A stretch of DNA of 64,000 nt from Hermodice carunculata. Taxonomy: Eukaryota; Annelida; Polychaeta; Eunicida; Amphinomidae. The stretch is from assembly GCA_964020975.1 (NCBI GenBank), contig OZ026615.1, forward strand, positions 82,384,662 through 82,448,661. Direction: 5' to 3'. Both the position numbers and the translations under genes were made by a program. Of the stretch, positions 26,204 through 35,935 are shown piece after piece. Numbering within the stretch: position 1 is the first letter of the stretch; every line of letters starts with the position of its first letter. A model generated the notes under the pieces. The model was not told the origin of the DNA. It saw only the letters and a list, made by a program, of their open reading frames with translations, and did no database searches.

Positions 26204-28352
26204 ATGTCTCCCGGTGGAACACTTACATCTCTGAATAAGCTACAGGTGGTAACAAATTACAAATTACCAAGTTTGCTTGAAAATTACAATCCTATTTTAG
26301 CTCTCACCAAGATACATTACTCTAGCAATTTTCACCAAGTTCTTCAAGACTTATTGCAGGGAAACCGATTTCACATATATGACCCCGTGACCTTGGAAAT
26401 TAGGTCAAGGTCACCCAAATACAACCTTGGTCTTACCTTGATATATAATCCTACCAAGTTTCATCAAATTCCATCCTGTTCTTCATGACTTATCGAACGG
26501 AAACCAATTTCACATACGTGACCCTGTGACCTTGAGAATTTGCTCAAGGTCATCCAAATACATTCCCAACTTAGGTCTTGCCTTGATACATAATCCTACC
26601 AAGTTTCATCAAATTCCATCATGTTCTTCATGACTTATCGAACGGAAACCAATTTCACATAAGTGACCCTTCACATAAGTGACCCTGTGACCTTGAGAAT
26701 TATCTCAAGGTCATCCAAATACATTCCCAACCTATGTCCTGCTTAGATACATAATCCTACCAAGTTTCATCAAATTCCATCCTGTTCCTTATGACTTATC
26801 GAATAGAAACAAATTTCACACAAGTGACCCTGTGACCTTGAGAATTCGCTCAAGGTCATCCAAATACAATCCCAGCTTAGGTCCTGCCTAGATACATAAT
26901 CCTACCAAGTTTCATCAAATTCCATCAAGTTCTTCAAGACTTATCGCACGGAAACCAATTTCACATAAGTGACCCTGTGACCTTGAGAATTCGCTCAAGG
27001 TCATCCAAATACAATCCCAACTTAGGTCTTGCCAAGATACATAATCCTACCAAGTTTCATCAAATTCCATCAAGTTCTTCATGACTTATCAAACAGAAAC
27101 CAATTTCACATAAGTGACCCTGTGACCTTGAGAATTAGCTCGAGGTCATCCAAATACAATCCCAAACTAGGTCTTGCCAAGATACATAATCCTACCAAGT
27201 TTCATCAAATTCCATCATGTTCTTCATGACTTAGCGAATGGAAACCAATTTCAGACAAGTGACCCTGTGACCTTGAGAATTCGCTCAAGGTCATCCAAAT
27301 ACAATCCCAACTTAGGTCCTGCCTAGATACATAATCCTACCAAGTTTCATCTAATTCCATCATGTTCTTTAAGACTTATCGCATGGAAACCAATTTCACA
27401 TAAGTGACCCTGTGACCTTGAAAATTCGCTCAAGGTCATCCAAATACAATCCCAACCTAGGTCTTGCCTAGATACATAATCCTACCACGTTTCATCAAAT
27501 TCCATCAAGTTCTTCAAGACTAATCGCACGGAAACCAATTTCACATAAGTGACCCTGTGACCTTGAAAATTCGTTCAAGGTCATCCAAATACAATCCAAA
27601 CCTAGGTTTTACCTAGATACATAATTCTACCAAGTTTCATCAAATTCCATCAAGTTCTTCAAGACTTATCGCACGGAAACCAATTTCACATAAGTGACCC
27701 TGTGACCTTGAAAATTCGCTCAAGGTCACCCAAATACAATCCCAACCTAGGTCTTGCCTGGATACATAATCCTACCAAGTTTCATCGAATTCCATCAAGT
27801 TCTTCATGACTTACCAAACAGAAACCAATTTCAGACAAGTGACCCTGTGACCTTGAGAATTTGCGCAAGGTCATCCAAATACAATCCCATCCTAGGTCTT
27901 GCCAAGATACATAATCCTACCAAGTTTCATCAAATTCCATTTTGTTCTTCATGACTTATCGAATGGAAACCAATTTCACACAAGTGACCCTGTGACCTTG
28001 AGAATTCGCTCAAGGTCATCCAAATACAATCTCAACCTAGGTCTTGCCTAGATACATAATCCTACCAAGTTTCATCTAATTCCATCCTGTTCTTCAAGAT
28101 TTACCGCACGGAAACCAATTTCACATAAGTGACCCTGTGACCTTGAAAATTAGGTCAAGGTCATCCAAATACAATCCCAACCTAGGTCTTGCCTAGATAC
28201 ATAATCCTACCAAGTTTCACCAAATTCTGTCCAGTCCTTCAAGACTTATCGCTCGGAAACCAAGTGTTGAAGAACATGAACAACAACAAGAAGAAGAAGC
28301 GGAAGAAACGGGCACTAAAACAATATGTCCCCCGGCTTCCACCGGGAGACAT
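26204..28352 (+). mobile_element. Hairpin-ended tandem-core element, family D, complete
   Basis: A perfect 16-bp inverted pair, ATGTCTCCCGGTGGAA (26204-26219) and TTCCACCGGGAGACAT (28337-28352), bounds the element. At the right end, ATGTCCCCCGG just upstream pairs with CCGGGAGACAT to make the 3' hairpin. The interior is a ~145-bp satellite. A second right end of the same family, including its 'gaagaagaag..aagaaacgg' tail, lies at 41822-41896. No ORF. Confidence 0.7.
26370..28265 (+). repeat. ~145-bp satellite, about 13 tandem monomers
   Basis: Each monomer reads: accaatttcacataagtgacc, then tgaccttgagaattcgctca, aggtcatccaaatacaatcc, tacataatcctaccaagttt, catcaaattcc and cttatcgcacgga. Every monomer has the everted pair TGACCTTGA/TCAAGGTCA about 8 nt apart. 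Divergence between monomers is a few percent to about 10%. One monomer near 26666-26688 carries a 22-bp internal duplication. Short frames here are artefacts. Confidence 0.9.
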
Positions 28353-29040
28353 AATAATCACACAAACTGTCAACCTCTTGAAGACAAATCTTTCTCCAGT
28401 GCATCTGCAATGATTTTTAAAAAGTGGCCATGTCACCTTGAAAAATAGGTCGAGGTCACCCATCTACAATCCCAACCTAGTTGGTATTATGGTACATGAA
28501 CATGCAAAATTTCAACATCCTAAGTCAAATCCTTGCAGAGTTGTTGCATCCGTGTCAATTTTAGATGACATGACCATGTGACCTTGAAAAAAATGTCCAG
28601 GTTACCCATCTACAATCCTAAGCAAGGTTTTATATAGGGACATCTTCACAAAAAATTTCAACTTCCCAAGTCAAATCTTTCTTGAGTTATCACGTCCATA
28701 TTGATTTTAGATGAAATGCCCAAGTGACTTTAAAAAACAGGTCAAGATCATACATTAGCAGTCACAAGCAAGGTCTTACAAAAGTCTTACATAGAAACAT
28801 AATCACACAAAAAGTCAACCCCTTTAAGTCAAATCTTTCTCGAGTGCATCTGCAATAATTTTTAAAAAGTGGCCATGTGACCTTGAAAATAGGTCATGGT
28901 CACCCATCTACAATCCCAACCTAGTTCATATTATGGTGCATAATTATGCAAAATTTCAACCTCCTAAGTCAAATCCTTGCAGAGTTATTGCGTCCGCGTC
29001 AATTTTACATGACATGCCCATGTGACCTTGAACTAGAGGA
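28353..29040 (+). repeat. Diverged family D core units
   Basis: Four or so units of 'ccatgtgaccttgaaaaataggtcaaggtcac' type, of ~145-150 bp, without recognisable ends. Confidence 0.55.
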
Positions 29041-29719
29041 TCAGGACTGATCCTGTGCTCAGGTGAATCATAAGTTGACCATTTGAACAAACTTGGTGGA
29101 AACCCACTAGAGTAACATTGCCACCAAGTATGAAGTAGATCTGGCTGACGATTTCGCCAGAGAAGTTGAAAATGTGAATCTGTATCAGAGGCCAACTGAT
29201 TTACATAGTAAACAATCAGAATATATGCATTTACCAACAAGTACTCAAAATGCACCCAAGGTACATTGCCACCAAGTTTGAAGTTAATCGTGACGACGGT
29301 TTTGGAGAAGAAGTCGAAAATGTGAAGTAGCATTAATAGAATGCTCATTGTCTTCCATAGTAATCAATCGGAAAGCTGCATTGACCTGTAAGTACCCGAA
29401 TTTAAAAAAAGGTTAAAAATCAGGAATCTACAGGATTCCCATGTAGTGCACAACTTTGTTTGAGCCTTCCATATGGAACATATCCACCACGTGTACGCTT
29501 AATCTGAGGGACGGTTCTGGAGAAGAAGTCGAAAATAGCTATAACACGCAAAAATTCATAAAAAAATAGAAAAAATTGCAGCGCCACCAGGTGAAAAAAA
29601 TTAAGAACTAAGAGTCCCAGGGAGTGTTCCTGTGTGATATCAAAGCAACTGGCTAAGTGGTATGGAGAAGATTTTTTAAGATTTGTCCACAAAAAGAACA
29701 AAAAAATTCATTTAAAATA
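29041..29719 (+). repeat. Family B core fragment
   Basis: Phrases 'accatttgaacaaacttggtgg', 'caccaagtttgaagttaatc', 'cagcgccacc' and 'agtcccagggagtgttcctg' match family B interiors. No terminal hairpins. Confidence 0.6.
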
Positions 29720-30313
29720 AAACAAGTGCACAGTGATCCAAAGGATCTATCTCCCCCGCCACAATATACAGAAGAAAGCTATACAATGTATACTGCATAT
29801 CTGGATCCACAAAGAGATCTTCTTGGGCCCTGTCACCTTGAAAGTAGGTCAAGATCAAAAGCAATATATGGCGCAAATGCCCTTGGTATGAATTGCATCT
29901 CTGGCATAAATTTCATTATTTCATCTCTAAGGGTTCTAGAGATATGCTGCCAGACACACAAAAATGGATGTGCTCTTGAGCCCTGTTTTCAAGGTCAAAA
30001 ACAACACACAGTGCACATGCCCGTAGTATGATGCATATCTGGTACAAATTTCATTATTCTATCTCTTAGGGTTCTGGAAATATGCTCCCGGACGGATAAT
30101 TGATATGTTCTTGGGCCCTGTGACCTTGAAAATATGTCACGGTCAAAAGCAATACACTGCACACATGCCCATGGTATGATGCATCTCTGGTACAAATTTC
30201 ATTATTTTATCTCTTAGGGTTCTAGAGATGTGCTCCCAGACAGATGGACAGATACGGCCCCTATCCCCACTAACTCTATGTCCCCCTATGCCACTTTGGT
30301 GGCACAGGACAAA
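29720..30313 (+). mobile_element. Family C element, complete
   Basis: Left end ACAAGTGCACAGT then hairpin GATCCAAAGGATC and S (ATCTCCCCCGCCACA). Three ~145-bp units with 'ctgtgaccttgaaaatatgtcacggtc', 'gcacatgcccatggtatgatgc' and 'tctcttagggttct' follow. The right end is GTCCCCCTATGCCAC then GTGGCACAGGACA, a 3' hairpin. An ACAGATGGACAGATACGG remnant precedes it. Confidence 0.65.
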
Positions 30314-31049
30314 TAAAACATTGAAGCAGGACAACATTGCACATGTACGCACTCTTAAATGGCTGTGTAAGATGGAAAGTACATGTATTTTACAAACTTT
30401 TGCCATCTGAAGCAAAAAATGTGCTGTATTCTATTGCAATGTGTTGCAAATAGCAACTGTGTTCACTTTCATTTGGGTCAAAACCTCTGTAATCCATATA
30501 AACTGCACAGTTATACACAATATCCTTCTGGGATTAGATAGTTTTGCACATGATATTCTACAAAAAAATTGTGACTATTTGCATGAAATATTTTGATGTT
30601 AATAGCAATGTTAATACTGACATCCCATTTCAACTTGGAGTTGGGACAGTTTTGAACGCTGGCAAAATCAATTCTTTGAACCTTCTTACATTCATGTGGG
30701 CTGTTTTTTTAGAGAGAGCTTAAATAAGTGGAGGGCTGTCCGAACAGCTCGTGCCCAGCTGACCTTAGCTTGTTCACAAAATCAAAGCTGCAACTGCGTA
30801 GACCTGTGCTGAGCTTTAGCTCACTGCATATGACATTTAGAAGTACTTCTAAGTGTTGCCTACAGAAAATTCAAAATAAATATAAAATTTTACAGAAGCA
30901 TGAGAAATTGAAGAATATTTAGATAGAACAAACATTGCTACTTGGTGGAGAAAATACATGATACTGAGCATGATAATGCCCACACTTCCATAGTAATTAA
31001 TACGAAAGGTGCATTTGCCAGTAAGTACTCAAATTAAAACAAGTTAATG
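30314..31049. other. Intron sequence with a family B left-end relic
   Basis: A decayed family B left end (gagggctgtccgaacagctc, about 30731-30750) followed by unrecognised AT-rich DNA. No gene. Confidence 0.4.
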
Positions 31050-31136
31050 AGTATTGCAGAGCAATACATAGTCCCCCGCTCGTCGCCCACGAGGTTGAAT
31101 GGACTACTATATAGGGGTGTGACCTAGATGAAAAAA

Positions 31137-32937
31137 AACAAGAGGGCTGTGTGAACAGCCTGTGCCTCAGCTGATCTTGACATTCATCACACTTGCAGCT
31201 CTATGAACTTGGGTAAGGATCAAGGACACCATGTTCTGAGTAAGTCTGACCTTTATAGAAGAACACTTACATGTACAACATCAAAGTTCAAGTAGTTCTC
31301 AAGTTATAATGAAGAGTAAAATTCATGTATGTTGCACTGTGACCCCACAAACGAGGTCAAGGTCATTCATGTACTGTCTCAGCATGACCTTCATACAGAA
31401 TAATTAACATGTGTAGCTAACTCAAAACAGATCTCAAGTTATCAAATAAACAGTAAATTTCGTGTCAGTTGTCCTGTGAATTAGCATTAGAATGCCCATT
31501 GACTTACACAGTAATCAATAGGAAAGCTCCACTGACTGGTAAGTACCGTAATTGAAAATCCTTAAAAATCAGGAATCCAAAGCAGTGCCACCTACTAAAC
31601 AACTGTTTGACCCTTCCACAACAACATATCCATCACATTTCAGCTTAATCTGAGGGACAGTTATGAAAACAAGTGAAAAATAGCAAAACCATAAAAAAAA
31701 ATTCATAAAAAAAAATTGCAGCGCCACCTGGTGAACAAATTGGGAACTAGGTGTCCCCGGGAGTGTCTATGAACGATATCAAAGTAATTGGGTGAGCGGT
31801 TTCAGAGGAGAAGAATTTTGAAGGTTTGCCCCAAAAAAGAACAAACAAATTCATAAAAAATCCAAAAATCAATAGAGTATGACCATTTGAACACACTTGA
31901 TAGAGATCCACTCAAGGCACATCCCCACCAAGTTTGAAGTAAATCTGGTCAATATTATTAAAGTTATGACCATTACAAGAAATTCCCATGTTAAACTTTC
32001 CTATTAAAACTTTTGTAGAGATTTTTGAAAAAAAATCATAAAAAAATCCAAATTCATTGGAACATGACCATTGGAACAAACCTGGTAGACACTCACCCAA
32101 GGTACATCGCCACCAAGTTTGAAGCAAATCTGGATGATGGTTTTGGAGAAGAAGTCGAAAATGTAAATTAGCATTAGAATGCCCATTGACTTACATGGTA
32201 ATCAATAGTAAAGGTGCATTCAAAAAAAATATAAAAATCAATGGAGCGTGACCATTTGAACAACTTGGTAGAGATCCACTCAAGGTGTATCCACACCAAG
32301 TTTGAAGTCAATCTGGATGACGGTTTTGGAGAAGAAGTCAAAAATGTGAATTAGCATTAGAATGCCCATTGACTTCCATAGTAATCAATAGGAAAGCTGC
32401 ATTGACCGACAAGTACCAGAATTGAAAAAATCCTTAAAAATCAGGAATCCGCAGCATTCCCACATAGTGAACAACTTTGTTTGACCCATCTACAAGCAAC
32501 ATATCCACCATGTTTCAGCTTAATCTGAGTGACGGTTCTGGAGAAGAAGTCGAAAATAGCTATAACACACAAAAATTCATAAAGAATTAGGAAAAAATCA
32601 CAGCGCCACCTGGTGACCAAATTAAGAACTAGGAGTCCCAGGGAGTGTTCCTGTGTGATATCAAAGCAATTGGGTGAGCGGTTTCGGAGAAGAAGATTTT
32701 TTAAGATTTACCCAAAAAAGAACAAAAAAATTCATTAAAAATCCAAAAATCCCTGGACCGTGACCAATTGAACAAACTTGGTAGAGACCCACCCAAGGCA
32801 CATCTCCACCAAGTTTAAAGTGAATCTGGCTGACAGTTTTTGAGAAGAAGTCGAAAATGTGAATTGTGGACGACGGACGGACGACAGACGGACCCTCAAA
32901 AAACCTCAGCTGACTGACACGTCAGCTGAGGTAAAAA
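31137..32937 (+). mobile_element. Family B element, copy 3, nested in family E
   Basis: Complete ends as in copy 2: hairpin GGGCTGTGTGAACAGCC, CCTCAGCTGA, a GGACGACGGACGG microsatellite (about 32868-32893), then arms CCTCAGCTGACT/CGTCAGCTGAGG and TAAAAA. It is longer than copy 2 by one or two extra ~145-bp core units. Confidence 0.7.
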
Positions 32938-33479
32938 TTAAAAGGCCCTTTAATCCCAAGAGGATCAAGTATTGCATAGCTATGTGTAGTTCCTTACCAG
33001 ACGGCAAGTAAATGTAGTAAAGATGCATGAAGTTTGGGATAACAATGTTGTTTGGAGTTGAAAGGAACCTGATGCAAATTCACTAGTTTCTTGAATGGTA
33101 AATACTCCTGTATTTGATAATATGTATATTGTATTTGCATATGTCTGTTCATATTTGTATTGCTTTAACCATTGTCAGTCAGGTTTCATCCATGCATGGC
33201 CAGCCTCCCCATGGTGGTGCTGGTAACACTCACCACTACTATGCATGTATGTATGATAGCGGTTCCTTGGTAAAAAATGACATCATTATTTGAAACTGTA
33301 CAAAATTCATTAAAAGCAAGACGAAAAGGGTTGAAATGAATGGACTAGTGTCAAGTTCACATCCCTCATTTCCAAGTAACCTCTACTTTGGTTTGGTGCC
33401 ACAGAAGCTGTTCAGTTTTGCAACCAAGATGATACAGGTGACATGAAAATTAATCAATGCATTCTAATATATTATCACA

Positions 33480-34930
33480 ACTACTTTTCTTCTAACCTAG
33501 TGACCTACTTTTGCCATGTGACGACAGCAATGCCCCAGGAACTATGCAAGCAACATTTTGGTAGCTGTAGGTGTTATGGTATTTGAAATATGGCCTGGAC
33601 AAGGATTTACACAGAGTTTATACTGTGACCTATATATCTGACCTAGTGACCTATTTTTGCTCATAACACATTTTCAAGTCACAATGAATTAACAGGTAAA
33701 ATTTCATTACAAGAAGTCAAAAGTAACACAAAATTATAGTCAGGACGTGAAAATACTGAACATTTACAAATCACTGTGACTCACATATTTGACCTGGTGA
33801 CCTAGTTTTGCTTTATGGCACATTCTTAGATTAAGCTTCACATTTGTGTAAAATTTCATTAATCTAAGTAAAAGGACAAAAAAGTTATGGCCCGGACAAG
33901 ATTTTGAATGGATTTCACAGTGACCTAGATATTTGACCTAATGACCTACTTTTGCCATGTGACACAACAACTCCCCAGGTAGTATTAAAATAATAAATTT
34001 GGTAGCTGTAGGTATTATAGTAAGGGAAATATGGCATGGACAAGGTTTTACATGGAGTTTACACTGTGACCTAGATATTTGACCTTGTGACCTAGTTTTG
34101 CGTCGTGACACACTTTTAGGTCACAATACATTATCAGTAAAATTTTATAACAAGAAGTCAAAATTTTTTAAGAATTACAGTAAGGACATGAAAATACTGT
34201 ACATTTAAGTATTACTGTGACCCAAATATTTGACCTAGTAACCTAATTTTACTTTACGACACATTTCCATGTTAAGTTTCACATTTGTGTAAAATTTCAT
34301 CAATCTAAGTAAAAGGACAAAAATGTTATGGCCCAGACAAGTTTTTACATGGATTTCACATTGTGACCTAGATTTTGAACCTAGTGACCTACTTTTGCCA
34401 TGCTACACTCCAGCACCGCAAGAAGTATGCACATAACAAAGTTAGTAGCTGTAGGTATTATGGTATAAGAAATTTGGTGCTGACAAGGTTTTACACAGAA
34501 TTTTATACTGTGACCTATATATTTGACCTAGTGACCCTACTTCCCCTCATGACACACTTTTGGGTCAAGGTACATTATCATGTAAAATTTCATAAAAAGA
34601 GGTCCAAAAGTTTAAAAAATTACAGTCAGGACCTGAAAATTCTGTATATTTACATATCGTGGTGACCCAAATATTTGACTTAGTGACCTACTTTTGCTTT
34701 ATGACACTTTCTTAGACTAAGCTTCACATTTCTGTAACATTTCATGACTCTAAGTAAAAGGACAAAAAAGTTATGGCCCGGACAAGATTTTTCATACATA
34801 TGTATTCTGTGACCCAGATATTTGACCTAGTGACCTACTTTTGGCACACGATACACCTCTATCCTAGGAAGTACAAACACATTAAATTTGGTAGCTGTGG
34901 GTGTTATGGTGTTGGAAATATGGCCCAGAG
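33480..34930 (+). repeat. Higher-order tandem array, ~440-bp period of three ~145-bp variants
   Basis: Three monomer types alternate: A (cttttgccatgtgac...gtagctgtaggt), B (ctcatgacacac...attacagtcaggac) and C (gctttatgacac...aaaaggacaaaaaag). Type A starts near 33500, 33946, 34378 and 34828. Each monomer junction carries 'tttgacctagtgacctac', a direct repeat of TGACCT spaced by 2. Confidence 0.75.
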
Positions 34931-35012
34931 AAGCTTCGGACGGACGGACTGAAGGACGGACAGACGGACGAGGTGCAAACCTATAGTCCCCCACCAAGTG
35001 GGCGGGGGACTA

Positions 35013-35453
35013 ACAAGTGCACAGTGATCCAAAGGATCTACATCCCCCGCCACAGTATTTTTTAATGCCACACATAGGGCCTATACAATATAACATCAAG
35101 TGGGGCAAACAGTTGCAAAAGTGGTTGCACTTGTTGAAAGGATGCACCACCTAGGCATAAAATTATATGTATGATATCATATACCAAGTTTGTTCCTTAA
35201 TATATGATATGGTATGTACAAAGAACATGGAGAAAATGATATAGCTATAACATTGGGACATGAAAAATACATCACAACCATACATAGTGAAAATCATGTT
35301 TCAAATAGAATTGTCATGGCAATATAATGGTACTTAAACTACTTGCTTGAATACATACTTGCGGTTTAATGTAAAGTGACAAAAGTGATGAAATGGTCTG
35401 TATATGGTAAAGGGAAAACATCAGCAAAGAAGCAGTTGCACGATGATGTTGTG
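35013..35453 (+). mobile_element. Family C element, left end only
   Basis: Starts ACAAGTGCACAGTGATCCAA with hairpin GATCCAAAGGATC and ATCCCCCGCCACA, immediately abutting the family E right end. It is cut by the Penelope-like element that follows. The right part of a family C copy resumes after that element (40441-40998), so this was probably one copy split by the insertion. Confidence 0.55.
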
Positions 35454-35464
35454 AAGATGAGATT

Positions 35465-35912
35465 ATAAGCAAATCTGACAGGACTAGACCGTAGATGGAA
35501 GAGGCTTTTGTGGTTTTTCGACGTAAGACTAGTTTCGGTGATCTCTTCACCTCATCAGTTACGAAACTGACCGTTGAAAAAACTGCGTGTGCCTGCTTAT
35601 ATACGTTGGGTTGCTACATAAAACACGTGCTATTGTTTACGTTGATTCAAAGAATTTTTCTTTGAAAATGGGTGTTTTCCTAATATGGAAACACCTAGAT
35701 GTTTGATGACTGTGGGTCAATCAGTACTTATCTTAGGCTTGTTTAGAATTAGAGCAACAGAATAGTTGTTCCAATAGCCCTGGATAGGGACTATGGAAAT
35801 ATTTAGGAACATTTCCCTTGTGGTTAAATATGCAGTTGTTTTCAAATTAACACTATATGTGTTAATTGAGTGGTACATAGCATGGGAAAATGAGCTCAGA
35901 CAATAAAAATTT
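35465..35912 (-). repeat. 3' pseudo-LTR of the Penelope-like element
   Basis: A direct copy of 39971-40420. It contains a hammerhead ribozyme and, on the minus strand, the end of the element. Confidence 0.9.
35514..35566 (-). ncRNA. Hammerhead ribozyme, type I, in 3' pseudo-LTR
   Basis: Read on the minus strand. Stem I 5' strand CGTAA (35563-35559), core CTGATGA (35558-35552), stem II GGTG/CACC with loop AAGAGAT, core GAA(A) (36-33), stem III ACTAGT (35533-35528, a 6-nt palindrome), cleavage-site C (35527), stem I 3' strand TTACG (35526-35522). All invariant core bases are present. Cleavage is expected between 35527 and 35526. Such minimal stem III forms are known from Penelope-like elements and are thought to cut best as dimers. 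Confidence 0.9.
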
Positions 35913-35935
35913 AGTATTAGACTGAGCAAGGGAGC

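Larger units (their letters stand above)
31050..35012 (+). mobile_element. Hairpin-ended tandem-core element, family E, split by a family B insertion
   Basis: Left hairpin GTATTGC AGA GCAATAC (about 31052-31068) followed by S, ATAGTCCCCCGC. The right end is TAGTCCCCCACC...GGGCGGGGGACTA (34983-35012), so S and its complement form the 3' hairpin. A GGACGGACGG-type microsatellite (34936-34972) precedes it. A family B copy (31137-32937) interrupts it soon after the left end. The pairing of these two ends into one element is inference. Confidence 0.5.

Noticed and set aside
26370-28265. Regular repeats resembling a CRISPR array
   Set aside because: The period is ~145 bp and the whole unit is conserved, with no unique spacers; a eukaryotic satellite.
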